NCBI GenBank assembly: GCA_030533445.1
Contig: CM060081.1
Span: 682,001-746,000 of the forward strand
Direction of reading: 5' to 3'
Source: Cyprinodon diabolis
Taxonomy: Eukaryota; Chordata; Actinopteri; Cyprinodontiformes; Cyprinodontidae
DNA: 64,000 nt
Below, one piece after another: positions 43,471 through 57,548 of this stretch (the stretch's first letter is position 1; each line of letters begins with the position of its first letter). The notes under the pieces are model-generated. The model ran no database searches and had not been told where the DNA came from. It worked only from the letters and a program-made list of their open reading frames with translations. Position numbers and translations under genes: made by a program.

Positions 43471-46400
43471 TATGTCAAACTCTGGGTTTATGCGTTCATA
43501 AGTCAAACTCTGTGTTCATGTGTTCATAAGTCAAACTCTCAGAGTTCATGTGTTCATAAGTCAAACTCTCAGAGTTCATGTATTCATAAGTCAATCTCTG
43601 GGTTCATGTGTTCATAAGTCAAACTTTGGGTTTAGGTGTTCATATGTCAAACTTTGGGTTCATGTGTTCATAAGTCAAACTTTGGGTTCAGGTGTTCATA
43701 TGTCAAACTCTGGGTTCATGTGTTCATTTGTCAAACTCTGGGTTAATGTGTTCATATGTCCAACTCTGGGTTCATGTGTTCATATGTCAAACTCTGGGTT
43801 CATGTGTTCATTTGTCAAACTCTGTGTTAATGTGTTCATAAGTCAAACTTTGGGTTCATGTGTTCATGTGTCAAACTCTGGGTTCATGTGTTCATAAGTC
43901 AAACTCGGGGTTAATGTGTTCATAGGTCAAACTCTGGGTTTATGCGTTCATAAGTCAAACTCTGGGTTCATGTATTCATAAGTCAAACTCTGGGTTCATG
44001 TGTTCATGTCACACTGTGGGTTCATCTGTTCGTAAGTCAAACTCTGGATTCATCTGTTCATTTGTCAAACTCTGGGTTCATGTGTTCATAAGTCAAACTC
44101 TGGGTTCATGTGCTCATATATCCAACTCTGGGTTCATGTGTTCATATGTCAAACTCTGGGTTCATCTTTTCATTTGTCAAACTCTGGGTTCATCTGTTCA
44201 TTTGTCAAACTCTGGGTTCATGTGTTCATAAGTCAAACTCTGGGTTCATGTATTCATAAGTCAAACTCTGGGTTCATGTGTTCATATGTCACACTGTGGG
44301 TTCATCTGTTCATGATTAAAACTTTGGGTTCATGTGTTCATATGTCAAACTCTGGGTTCATCTGTTCATTTGTCAAACTCTGGGTTCATGTGTTCATTTG
44401 TCAAACTCTGGGTTCATGTGTTTAATAAGTCAAACTATGGGTTCATCTGTTTATAAGTCAAACTTTGGGTTCATGTGTTCATAAGTCAAATTCTCAAAGT
44501 TCATGTATTCATAAGTCAAACTCTGGGTTCATGTGTTCATAAGTCAAACTCTGGGTTCATATGTTCATAAGTCAAACTTTGGGTTCATGTGTTCATATGT
44601 CAAACTCTGGGTTCATCTGTTCATTTGTCAAACTCTGGGTTCATGTGTTCATTTGTCAAACTCTGGGTTCATGTGTTCATATGTCAAACTTTGGGTTTAT
44701 GCGTTCATAAGTCAAACTCTGGGTTCATGTGTTCATAAGTCAAACTCTCAGAGTTCATGTATTCATAAGTCAATCTCTGGGTTCATGTGTTCATAAGTCA
44801 AACTCTGGGTTCATGTGTTCATAAGTCAAACTTTGGGTTCAGGTGTTCATATGTCAAACTCTGGGTTAATGTGTTCATAAGTCAAACTCCGGGTTCATCT
44901 GTTCATAAGTCAAACTCTGGGTTCATGTGTTCATAAGTCAAACTATAGGTTCATCTGTTTATCAGTCAAACTTTGGGTTCATGTGTTCATAAGTCAAACT
45001 CTCAAAGTTCATGTATTCATAAGTCAAACTCTGGGTTCATGTGTTCATAAGTCAAACTCTGGGTTCATCTTTTCATTTGTCAAACTCTGAGTTCATCTGT
45101 TCATAAGTCAAACTTTGGGTTCATGTGTTCATATGTCAAACTCTGGGTTCATCTGTTCATTTGTCAAACTTTGGGTTCATGTTTTCATTTGTCAAACTCT
45201 GGGTTCAAGTGTTCATATGTCAAACTCTGGGTTTATGCGTTCATAAGTCAAACTCTGGGTTCATGTGTTCATAAGTCAAACTTTGGGTTCAGGTGTTCAT
45301 ATGTCAAACTCTGGGTTAATGTGTTCATAAGTCAAACTTTGGGTTCATGTGTTCATATGTCAAACTCTGGGTTCATCTGTTCATTTGTCAAACTCTGGGT
45401 TCATCTGTTCATTTGTCAAACTCTGGGTTCATCTGTTCATTTGTCAAACTTTGGGTTCATGTTTTCATTTGTCAAACTCTGGGTTCAAGTGTTCATATGT
45501 CAAACTCTGGGTTTATGCGTTCATAAGTCAAACTCTGGGTTCAGGTGTTCATAAGTCAAACTCTGGGTTCATGTGTTCATAAGTCAAACTCTGGGTTCAT
45601 ATGTTCATAAGTCAAACTTTGGGTTCATGTGTTCATATGTCAAACTCTGGGTTCATCTGTTCATTTGTCAAACTCTGGGTTCATGTGTTCATTTGTCAAA
45701 CTCTGGGTTCATGTGTTCATATGTCAAACTTTGGGTTTATGCGTTCATAAGTCAAACTCTGGGTTCATGTGTTCATAAGTCAAACTCTCAGAGTTCATGT
45801 ATTCATAAGTCAATCTCTGGGTTCATGTGTTCATAAGTCAAACTCTGGGTTCATGTGTTCATAAGTCAAACTTTGGGTTCAGGTGTTCATATGTCAAACT
45901 CTGGGTTAATGTGTTCATAAGTCAAACTCCGGGTTCATCTGTTCATAAGTCAAACTCTGGGTTCATGTGTTCATAAGTCAAACTATAGGTTCATCTGTTT
46001 ATAAGTCAAACTTTGGGTTCATGTGTTCATAAGTCAAACTCTCAAAGTTCATGTATTCATAAGTCAAACTCTGGGTTCATGTGTTCATAAGTCAAACTCT
46101 GGGTTCATCTTTTCATTTGTCAAACTCTTAGTTCATCTGTTCATAAGTCAAACTTTGGGTTCATGTGTTCATATGTCAAACTCTGGGTTCATCTGTTCAT
46201 TTGTCAAACTTTGGGTTCATGTTTTCATTTGTCAAACTCTGGGTTCAAGTGTTCATATGTCAAACTCTGGGTTTATGCGTTCATAAGTCAAACTCTGGGT
46301 TCATGTGTTCATAAGTCAAACTTTGGGTTCAGGTGTTCATATGTCAAACTCTGGGTTAATGTGTTCATAAGTCAAACTCTGGGTTAATGTGTTCATAAGT

Positions 46401-49400
46401 CAAACTCTGGGTTCATGTGTTCATAAGTCAAACTTTGGGTTCAGGTGTTCATATGTCAAACTCTGGGTTCATGTGTTCATTTGTCAAACTCTGGGTTAAT
46501 GTGTTCATATGTCCAACTCTGGGTTCATGTGTTCATATGTCAAACTCTGGGTTCATGTGTTCATTTGTCAAACTCTGTGTTAATGTGTTCATAAGTCAAA
46601 CTTTGGGTTCATGTGTTCATGTGTCAAACTCTGGGTTCATGTGTTCATAAGTCAAACTCGTGGTTAATGTGTTCATAGGTCAAACTGGGTTTATGCGTTC
46701 ATAAGTCAAACTCTGGGTTCATGTATTCATAAGTCAAACTCTGGGTTCATGTGTTCATAAGTCAAACTCTGGTTTCATCTGTTCATAAGTCAAACTCTGG
46801 GTTCATCTGTTCATAAGTCAAACTCTGGATTCATGTGTTCATAAGTCAAACTCGGGGTTAATGTGTTCATAGGTCAAACTCTGGATTCATGTGTTCATAA
46901 TTTCACAGTCTGGGTTCATGTGCTCATATATCAAACTCTGGATTCATGTGTTCATAATTTCACACTCTGGGTTCATGTGTTCATAAGTCAAACTCTGGGT
47001 TCATGTGTTCATAATTTCACACTCTGGGTTCATGTGTTCATAAGTCAAACTCTGGGTTCATGTGTTCATAAGTCAAACTTTGGGTTCAGGTGTTCATATG
47101 TCAAACTCTGGGTTAATGTGTTCATAAGTCAAACTCTGGGTTCATGTGTTCATAAGTCAAACTTTGGGTTCAGGTGTTCATATGTCAAACTCTGGGTTCA
47201 TGTGTTCATTTGTCAAACTCTGGGTTAATGTGTTCATATGTCCAACTCTGGGTTCATGTGTTCATATGTCAAACTCTGGGTTCATGTGTTCATTTGTCAA
47301 ACTCTGTGTTAATGTGTTCATAAGTCAAACTTTGGGTTCATGTGTTCATGTGTCAAACTCTGGGTTCATGTGTTCATAAGTCAAACTCGGGGTTAATGTG
47401 TTCAAAGGTCAAACTCTGGCTTTATCTGTTCATTTGTCAAACTCTGGGTTCATGTGTTCATATGTCAAACTCTGGGTTCATGTGTTCATAAGTCAAACTC
47501 TGGGTTCATGTGTTCATAAGTCAAACTCTGGGTTCATCTTTTCATTTGTCAAACTGAGTTCATCTGTTCATAAGTCAAACTTTGGGTTCATGTGTTCATA
47601 TGTCAAACTCTGGGTTCATCTGTTCATTTGTCAAACTCTGGGTTCATGTTTTCATTTGTCAAACTCTGGGTTCAAGTGTTCATATGTCAAACTCTGGGTT
47701 TATGCGTTCATAAGTCAAACTCTGTGTTCATGTGTTCATAAGTCAATCTCTGGGTTCATGTGTTCATAAGTCAAACTCTGGGTTCATGTGTTCATAAGTC
47801 AAACTTTGGGTTCAGGTGTTCATATGTCAAACTCTGGGTTAATGTGTTCATAAGTCAAACTCCGGGTTCATCTGTTCATAAGTCAAACTCTGGGTTCATG
47901 TGTTCATAAGTCAAACTATAGGTTCATCTGTTTATAAGTCAAACTTTGGGTTCATGTGTTCATAAGTCAAACTCTCAAAGTTCATGTATTCATAAGTCAA
48001 ACTCTGGGTTCATGTGTTCATAAGTCAAACTCTGGGTTCATCTTTTCATTTGTCAAACTCTGAGTTCATCTGTTCATAAGTCAAACTTTGGGTTCATGTG
48101 TTCATATGTCAAACTCTGGGTTCATCTGTTCATTTGTCAAACTTTGGGTTCATGTTTTCATTTGTCAAACTCTGGGTTCAAGTGTTCATATGTCAAACTC
48201 TGGGTTTATGCGTTCATAAGTCAAACTCTGGGTTCATGTGTTCATAAGTCAAACTTTGGGTTCAGGTGTTCATATGTCAAACTCTGGGTTAATGTGTTCA
48301 TAAGTCAAACTTTGGGTTCATGTGTTCATATGTCAAACTCTGGGTTCATCTGTTCATTTGTCAAACTCTGGGTTCATCTGTTCATTTGTCAAACTCTGGG
48401 TTCATCTGTTCATTTGTCAAACTTTGGGTTCATGTTTTCATTTGTCAAACTCTGGGTTCAAGTGTTCATATGTCAAACTCTGGGTTTATGCGTTCATAAG
48501 TCAAACTCTGGGTTCAGGTGTTCATAAGTCAAACTCTGGGTTCATGTGTTCATAAGTCAAACTCTGGGTTCATATGTTCATAAGTCAAACTTTGGGTTCA
48601 TGTGTTCATATGTCAAACTCTGGGTTCATCTGTTCATTTGTCAAACTCTGGGTTCATGTGTTCATTTGTCAAACTCTGGGTTCATGTGTTCATATGTCAA
48701 ACTTTGGGTTTATGCGTTCATAAGTCAAACTCTGGGTTCATGTGTTCATAAGTCAAACTCTCAGAGTTCATGTATTCATAAGTCAATCTCTGGGTTCATG
48801 TGTTCATAAGTCAAACTCTGGGTTCATGTGTTCATAAGTCAAACTTTGGGTTCAGGTGTTCATATGTCAAACTCTGGGTTAATGTGTTCATAAGTCAAAC
48901 TCCGGGTTCATCTGTTCATAAGTCAAACTCTGGGTTCATGTGTTCATAAGTCAAACTATAGGTTCATCTGTTTATAAGTCAAACTTTGGGTTCATGTGTT
49001 CATAAGTCAAACTCTCAAAGTTCATGTATTCATAAGTCAAACTCTGGGTTCATGTGTTCATAAGTCAAACTCTGGGTTCATCTTTTCATTTGTCAAACTC
49101 TGAGTTCATCTGTTCATAAGTCAAACTTTGGGTTCATGTGTTCATATGTCAAACTCTGGGTTCATCTGTTCATTTGTCAAACTTTGGGTTCATGTTTTCA
49201 TTTGTCAAACTCTGGGTTCAAGTGTTCATATGTCAAACTCTGGGTTTATGCGTTCATAAGTCAAACTCTGGGTTCATGTGTTCATAAGTCAAACTTTGGG
49301 TTCAGGTGTTCATATGTCAAACTCTGGGTTAATGTGTTCATAAGTCAAACTCTGGGTTAATGTGTTCATAAGTCAAACTCTGGGTTCATGTGTTCATAAG

Positions 49401-52400
49401 TCAAACTTTGGGTTCAGGTGTTCATATGTCAAACTCTGGGTTCATGTGTTCATTTGTCAAACTCTGGGTTAATGTGTTCATATGTCCAACTCTGGGTTCA
49501 TGTGTTCATATGTCAAACTCTGGGTTCATGTGTTCATTTGTCAAACTCTGTGTTAATGTGTTCATAAGTCAAACTTTGGGTTCATGTGTTCATGTGTCAA
49601 ACTCTGGGTTCATGTGTTCATAAGTCAAACTCGTGGTTAATGTGTTCATAGGTCAAACTCTGGGTTTATGCGTTCATAAGTCAAACTCTGGGTTCATGTA
49701 TTCATAAGTCAAACTCTGGGTTCATGTGTTCATAAGTCAAACTCTGGTTTCATCTGTTCATAAGTCAAACTCTGGGTTCATCTGTTCATAAGTCAAACTC
49801 TGGATTCATGTGTTCATAAGTCAAACTCGGGGTTAATGTGTTCATAGGTCAAACTCTGGATTCATGTGTTCATAATTTCACAGTCTGGGTTCATGTGCTC
49901 ATATATCAAACTCTGGATTCATGTGTTCATAATTTCACACTCTGGGTTCATGTGTTCATAAGTCAAACTCTGGGTTCATGTGTTCATAATTTCACACTCT
50001 GGGTTCATGTGTTCATAAGTCAAACTCTGGGTTCATGTGTTCATAAGTCAAACTTTGGGTTCAGGTGTTCATATGTCAAACTCTGGGTTAATGTGTTCAT
50101 AAGTCAAACTCTGGGTTCATGTGTTCATAAGTCAAACTTTGGGTTCAGGTGTTCATATGTCAAACTCTGGGTTCATGTGTTCATTTGTCAAACTCTGGGT
50201 TAATGTGTTCATATGTCCAACTCTGGGTTCATGTGTTCATATGTCAAACTCTGGGTTCATGTGTTCATTTGTCAAACTCTGTGTTAATGTGTTCATAAGT
50301 CAAACTTTGGGTTCATGTGTTCATGTGTCAAACTCTGGGTTCATGTGTTCATAAGTCAAACTCGGGGTTAATGTGTTCAAAGGTCAAACTCTGGGTTTAT
50401 CTGTTCATTTGTCAAACTCTGGGTTCATGTGTTCATATGTCAAACTCTGGGTTCATGTGTTCATAAGTCAAACTCTGGGTTCATGTGTTCATAAGTCAAA
50501 CTCTGGGTTCATCTTTTCATTTGTCAAACTGAGTTCATCTGTTCATAAGTCAAACTTTGGGTTCATGTGTTCATATGTCAAACTCTGGGTTCATCTGTTC
50601 ATTTGTCAAACTCTGGGTTCATGTTTTCATTTGTCAAACTCTGGGTTCAAGTGTTCATATGTCAAACTCTGGGTTTATGCGTTCATAAGTCAAACTCTGT
50701 GTTCATGTGTTCATAAGTCAAACTCTCAGAGTTCATGTGTTCATAAGTCAAACTCTCAGAGTTCATGTATTCATAAGTCAATCTCTGGGTTCATGTGTTC
50801 ATAAGTCAAACTCTGGGTTCATGTGTTCATAAGTCAAACTTTGGGTTCAGGTGTTCATATGTCAAACTTTGGGTTCATGTGTTCATAAGTCAAACTTTGG
50901 GTTCAGGTGTTCATATGTCAAACTCTGGGTTCATGTGTTCATTTGTCAAACTCTGGGTTAATGTGTTCATATGTCCAACTCTGGGTTCATGTGTTCATAT
51001 GTCAAACTCTGGGTTCATGTGTTCATTTGTCAAACTCTGTGTTAATGTGTTCATAAGTCAAACTTTGGGTTCATGTGTTCATGTGTCAAACTCTGGGTTC
51101 ATGTGTTCATAAGTCAAACTCGGGGTTAATGTGTTCATAGGTCAAACTCTGGGTTTATGCGTTCATAAGTCAAAATCTGGGTTCATGTATTCATAAGTCA
51201 AACTCTGGGTTCATGTGTTCATGTCACACTGTGGGTTCATCTGTTCGTAAGTCAAACTCTGGATTCATCTGTTCATTTGTCAAACTCTGGGTTCATGTGT
51301 TCATAAGTCAAACTCTGGGTTCATGTGCTCATATATCCAACTCTGGGTTCATGTGTTCATATGTCAAACTCTGGGTTCATCTTTTCATTTGTCAAACTCT
51401 GGGTTCATCTGTTCATTTGTCAAACTCTGGGTTCATGTGTTCATAAGTCAAACTCTGGGTTCATGTATTCATAAGTCAAACTCTGGGTTCATGTGTTCAT
51501 ATGTCACACTGTGGGTTCATCTGTTCATGATTAAAACTTTGGGTTCATGTGTTCATATGTCAAACTCTGGGTTCATCTGTTCATTTGTCAAACTCTGGGT
51601 TCATGTGTTCATTTGTCAAACTCTGGGTTCATGTGTTTAATAAGTCAAACTATGGGTTCATCTGTTTATAAGTCAAACTTTGGGTTCATGTGTTCATAAG
51701 TCAAATTCTCAAAGTTCATGTATTCATAAGTCAAACTCTGGGTTCATGTGTTCATAAGTCAAACTCTGGGTTCATATGTTCATAAGTCAAACTTTGGGTT
51801 CATGTGTTCATATGTCAAACTCTGGGTTCATCTGTTCATTTGTCAAACTCTGGGTTCATGTGTTCATTTGTCAAACTCTGGGTTCATGTGTTCATATGTC
51901 AAACTTTGGGTTTATGCGTTCATAAGTCAAACTCTGGGTTCATGTGTTCATAAGTCAAACTCTCAGAGTTCATGTATTCATAAGTCAATCTCTGGGTTCA
52001 TGTGTTCATAAGTCAAACTCTGGGTTCATGTGTTCATAAGTCAAACTTTGGGTTCAGGTGTTCATATGTCAAACTCTGGGTTAATGTGTTCATAAGTCAA
52101 ACTCCGGGTTCATCTGTTCATAAGTCAAACTCTGGGTTCATGTGTTCATAAGTCAAACTATAGGTTCATCTGTTTATAAGTCAAACTTTGGGTTCATGTG
52201 TTCATAAGTCAAACTCTCAAAGTTCATGTATTCATAAGTCAAACTCTGGGTTCATGTGTTCATAAGTCAAACTCTGGGTTCATCTTTTCATTTGTCAAAC
52301 TCTGAGTTCATCTGTTCATAAGTCAAACTTTGGGTTCATGTGTTCATATGTCAAACTCTGGGTTCATCTGTTCATTTGTCAAACTTTGGGTTCATGTTTT

Positions 52401-54479
52401 CATTTGTCAAACTCTGGGTTCAAGTGTTCATATGTCAAACTCTGGGTTTATGCGTTCATAAGTCAAACTCTGGGTTCATGTGTTCATAAGTCAAACTTTG
52501 GGTTCAGGTGTTCATATGTCAAACTCTGGGTTAATGTGTTCATAAGTCAAACTCTGGGTTAATGTGTTCATAAGTCAAACTCTGGGTTCATGTGTTCATA
52601 AGTCAAACTTTGGGTTCAGGTGTTCATATGTCAAACTCTGGGTTCATGTGTTCATTTGTCAAACTCTGGGTTAATGTGTTCATATGTCCAACTCTGGGTT
52701 CATGTGTTCATATGTCAAACTCTGGGTTCATGTGTTCATTTGTCAAACTCTGTGTTAATGTGTTCATAAGTCAAACTTTGGGTTCATGTGTTCATGTGTC
52801 AAACTCTGGGTTCATGTGTTCATAAGTCAAACTCGTGGTTAATGTGTTCATAGGTCAAACTCTGGGTTTATGCGTTCATAAGTCAAACTCTGGGTTCATG
52901 TATTCATAAGTCAAACTCTGGGTTCATGTGTTCATAAGTCAAACTCTGGTTTCATCTGTTCATAAGTCAAACTCTGGGTTCATCTGTTCATAAGTCAAAC
53001 TCTGGATTCATGTGTTCATAAGTCAAACTCGGGGTTAATGTGTTCATAGGTCAAACTCTGGATTCATGTGTTCATAATTTCACAGTCTGGGTTCATGTGC
53101 TCATATATCAAACTCTGGATTCATGTGTTCATAATTTCACACTCTGGGTTCATGTGTTCATAAGTCAAACTCTGGGTTCATGTGTTCATAATTTCACACT
53201 CTGGGTTCATGTGTTCATAAGTCAAACTCTGGGTTCATGTGTTCATAAGTCAAACTTTGGGTTCAGGTGTTCATATGTCAAACTCTGGGTTAATGTGTTC
53301 ATAAGTCAAACTCTGGGTTCATGTGTTCATAAGTCAAACTTTGGGTTCAGGTGTTCATATGTCAAACTCTGGGTTCATGTGTTCATTTGTCAAACTCTGG
53401 GTTAATGTGTTCATATGTCCAACTCTGGGTTCATGTGTTCATATGTCAAACTCTGGGTTCATGTGTTCATTTGTCAAACTCTGTGTTAATGTGTTCATAA
53501 GTCAAACTTTGGGTTCATGTGTTCATGTGTCAAACTCTGGGTTCATGTGTTCATAAGTCAAACTCGGGGTTAATGTGTTCAAAGGTCAAACTCTGGGTTT
53601 ATCTGTTCATTTGTCAAACTCTGGGTTCATGTGTTCATATGTCAAACTCTGGGTTCATGTGTTCATATGTCAAACTCTGGGTTCTTGTGTTCATTTGTCA
53701 AACTATGTGTTAATGTGTTCATAAGTCAAACTTTGGGTTCATGTGTTCATGTGTCACACTCTGGGTTCATGTGTTCATAAGTCAAACTCGGGGTTAATGT
53801 GTTCATAGGTTAAACTCTGGGTTAATGCGTTCATAAGTCAAACTCTGGGTTCATGTATTCATAAGTCAAACTCTGGGTTCATGTGTTCATAACTCAAACT
53901 CTGGGTTCATGTGTTCATAAGTCAAACTCGGGGTTAATGTGTTCATAGGTCAAACTCTGGGTTCATGTGTTCATAAGTCAAACTCGGGGTTAATGTGTTC
54001 ATAGGTTAAACTCTGGGTTAATGCGTTCATAAGTCAAACTCTGGGTTCATGTATTCATAAGTCAAACTCTGGGTTCATGTGTTCATAACTCAAACTCTGG
54101 GTTCATGTATTCATAAGTCAAACTCTGGGTTCATGTGTTCATAAGTCAAACTCTGGGTTCATCTGTTCATAAGTCAAACTCTGGGTTCATGTGTTCATAA
54201 TTTCACACTCTGGGTTCATGTGTTCATAAGTCAAACTCGGGGTTCATGTGTTCATAGGTCAAACTCTGGATTCATGTGTTCATAATTTCACAGTCTGGGT
54301 TCATGTGCTCATATATCAAACTCTGGATTCATGTGTTCATAATTTCACACTCTGGGTTCATGTGTTCATAAGTCAAACTCTGGGTTCATGTGTTCATAAT
54401 TTCACACTCTGGGTTCATGTGTTCATAAGTCAAACTCTGGGTAAATGTGTTCATAGGTCAAACTCTGGGTAATAAGAAG

Positions 54480-55885
54480 AAATAAGAAAATATTCTGAAT
54501 GACCCCCAAACGCCATCTGTCACTTTCTATAACATAAAATCCAAACACAGGGCGAAGAATGTTCCAGATTCCTCCCCAGCAACATTTCCCCTATAACTAC
54601 CTGCTGTGGAAACTTATCAGCATATCCAGATGTTTGACCCAATAAGACCTTCATATAACATCATATCTCTAATAGGATATTATTCATTTATTGTGTTTGT
54701 TTGCTATTTACTCTGAACCATAGGCTTTAAACTGACGTACTGATAAATGCTGGGATTAGACAGGATCCAGCCTCTCTGCTCTTTACCAGATAATTGATGG
54801 TTTCACACACATTACTGAGCCTCACACTCATACAGGTTCATCTGACCTGACTGATGGTTTGCCATAATTAAAGCAGCATTAGGGGTGAGTCCCCCCCCCC
54901 CCCCCCCTATTGGATTTCGGTTTTATTTCATCACTATCCTTTTCTCTCTTTGTTCTTCTTTCTTCAGGCTCTTTTTCTCATCTTCCCCTTTTTCTATTTT
55001 TGTCCTCGTAGCCTTTTCTCCTGTTTTTTTTTGTTCTTCCATCTACCCCCGTTTCCTCATTTATCATTGCCTCTCTGTTCTTACACATCACCTCCTCCCC
55101 TCTGATTCCATCCTCCTGCTTCTTGTTGTCAGTATTCCCAGGAGGAGAAACAACGTTCTTAGCAGAGCTGCTTCAGATAGAGCTACAGCACATAGACGTG
55201 TGCACGTGGAGACATTTGGAAACACACCAAATCTAGCACACAGGCATACATGTACGAACACCTTTTTTGGCGCTGCAGGTGCTGCATCAAGATAAATGAG
55301 CCGTCATTAGCCAATCAGGTCAGCCGGTGGGAGGGCGATGAAATACCGAGGAGCATCATCAGCCAGTGGAGGTCAAGCCGTCGACTAGAGGATGTTTGTG
55401 TATTTCTCCGAGTGTGTTTCTGTTACCTTCAGCTGCTGCCTGCTGTGATATTGAGAGGGAGGATTCCCTGATTAGATCTGAGCTCCTCCAAAGTTTTATT
55501 CTCCTCCTCCTCCTCCTCTTCCCTTCCTTCCGCCATTGCTGTTTCTTCTGTGTTTTTCCCCCACCGGCGCTCCTCTGGGAGGCGGAGGAGTGCCGCAGAT
55601 TGTTGCTGCTGCCATTTGATGGCCTAATTGGTATCTCCGGCCTGTTGTTTTTATCTCCTCATCAGCCGCTCATCAAAGTGAAGGGGTTGTTTAGCGTCTG
55701 CCGGTGAATTTCTACAGAATGGAAGGGGAGACTTAATGATTTGTGATGCCTTAGCATATCTTTGGAGAAAAAGGTTATTTAAAGCAGAACAAAACAAAGT
55801 TAAACTGGGACAGGCGCAGAACTGCTCGCAAATCAGTTTTTATGTCGACTTGTTCATGTGAAAGAAGGGAAAAAAGTAAATAATG
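54480..55885. other. Non-coding stretch, possibly conserved non-coding DNA
   Basis: Contains a C-run at 54891-54907, a CT-rich tract to 55120 and a GC-balanced block at 55300-55720 with words such as CTAATTGGTATCTCCGG. The block looks like single-copy, possibly regulatory DNA. No gene was recognised; open frames here lack domains. Confidence 0.35.
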
Positions 55886-55894
55886 ATAAATTAA

Positions 55895-57415
55895 GAATTC
55901 TGACTTTAATCTCAGAATTCTGACTTTTTTCTCAGAATTCTGACTTTAAACTCAGGATTCTGACTTTAAACTCAGGATTCTGACTTTTTTCTCAGAATTC
56001 TGACTTTAAACTCAGAATTCTGACTTTTTTCTCAGAATTCTGACTTTAAACTCAGGATTCTGACTTTAAACTCAGGATTCTGACTTTAAACTCAGGTTTC
56101 TGACTTTTTTCTCAGAATTCTGACTTTAAACTCAGGATTCTGACTTTAAACTCAGGATTCTGACTTTAAACTCAGGATTCTGACTTTTTTCTCAGAATTC
56201 TGACTTTTTTCTCAGAATTCTGACTTTAAACTCAGGATTCTGACTTTAAACTCAGGATTCTGACTTTAAACTCAGGTTTCTGACTTTTTTCTCAGAATTC
56301 TGACTTTAAACTCAGGATTCTGACTTTAAACTCAGGATTCTGACTTTAAACTCAGGTTTCTGACTTTTTTCTCAGAATTCTGACTTTAAACTCAGGATTC
56401 TGACTTTAAACTCAGGATTCTGACTTTAAACTCAGGATTCTGACTTTTTTCTCAGAATTCTGACTTTAAACTCAGAATTCTGACTTTTTTCTCAGAATTC
56501 TGACTTTAAACTCAGGATTCTGACTTTAAACTCAGGTTTCTGACTTTTTTCTCAGAATTCTGACTTTAAACTCAGGATTCTGACTTTAAACTCAGGATTC
56601 TGACTTTAAACTCAGGTTTCTGACTTTTTTCTCAGAATTCTGACTTTAAACTCAGAATTCTGACTTTTTTCTCAGAATTCTGACTTTAAACTCAGGATTC
56701 TGACTTTAAACTCAGGTTTCTGACTTTTTTCTCAGAATTATGACTTTAAACTCAGGATTCTGACTTTAAACTCAGGATTCTGACTTTTTTCTCAGAATTC
56801 TGACTTTAATCTCAGAATTCTGACTTTTTTTATTGTCAGAATTCAGTCAGAATTCTGACAATAAAGTCAGAATTCTGACTTTATTGTCAGGATTATGACT
56901 TTAAACTCAGGATTCTGACTTTAAACTCAGGTTTCTGACTTTTTTCTCAGAATTCTGACTTTAAACTCAGGATTCTGACTTTAAACTCAGGATTCTGACT
57001 TTAAACTCAGGTTTCTGACTTTTTTCTCAGAATTCTGACTTTAAACTCAGAATTCTGACTTTTTTCTCAGAATTCTGACTTTAAACTCAGGATTCTGACT
57101 TTAAACTCAGGATTCTGACTTTAAACTCAGGTTTCTGACTTTTTTCTCAGAATTATGACTTTAAACTCAGGATTCTGACTTTAAACTCAGGATTCTGACT
57201 TTTTTCTCAGAATTCTGACTTTAATCTCAGAATTCTGACTTTTTTTATTGTCAGAATTCAGTCAGAATTCTGACAATAAAGTCAGAATTCTGACTTTAAT
57301 CTCAGAATTCTGACTTTTTCTCAGAATTCTGACTTTAATCTCAGAATTCTGACTTTTTTTCTCAGAATTCTGACTTTTTTTATTATCAGAATTCAGTCAG
57401 AATTCTGAGATTACA
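55895..57415. repeat. 20-bp satellite derived from MITE core
   Basis: About 1.5 kb of 20-bp units of two main kinds, CTCAGGATTCTGACTTTAAA and CTCAGAATTCTGACTTTTTT, in irregular order. Larger repeats of several units are visible: the block ending in the TTTATTGTCAGAATTCAGTC type of text occurs at about 56820 and again at 57243. The same words form the interior of the MITEs at 36385-36944 and 60344-60560, but the MITE ends are absent here. Confidence 0.93.
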
Positions 57416-57548
57416 GTCTGCTGTTGAGACCCTTTCTGGTTGTTAGCTAAAACCAAAGGTACAAATACGTACTTAAGTAGAAATGTTGGCTATTTATGAT
57501 TTATGTTTCACATTTTTTGCTATTATCTCTACTTTCTCTAATGTTTCA

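Larger units (their letters stand above)
39966..54475. repeat. 28-bp satellite, main array of about 13 kb plus a Tc1 insertion
   Basis: Direct repeats of a 28-bp unit built on GTCAAACTCTGGGTTCATG plus TGTTCATA. Variants are AAGTC, ATGTC, TTGTC and AGGTC before the core, AATTTCACAC, and CTCTCAGAG or CTCTCAAAG in place of CTCTGGG. A few units carry small deletions. Blocks recur at offsets of about 814 bp (40698/41512), 1040 bp (45123/46163), 2973 bp (45123/48096), 3202 bp (48546/51748) and 7215 bp (43998/51213), so the array has nested higher-order structure. The open frames in it cycle every three units (84 bp, 28 residues) and typically end ...MCS, because an AAG-type unit in the third phase makes TAA. 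They are not genes. A Tc1 element interrupts it at 42223-43470. Confidence 0.97.

Noticed and set aside
39826..54472. Many open frames of 60-170 codons in the 28-bp array
   Set aside because: Because 28 is not divisible by 3, reading cycles through three phases per 84 bp. The only common stop is TAA, created when an AAG-type unit falls in one phase, which is why the frames typically end in MCS. They reflect repeat structure and not genes.
39966..54475. 28-bp direct repeats that could be mistaken for a CRISPR array
   Set aside because: The repeats are contiguous with no spacers, the genome is clearly that of a vertebrate, and no cas genes exist.
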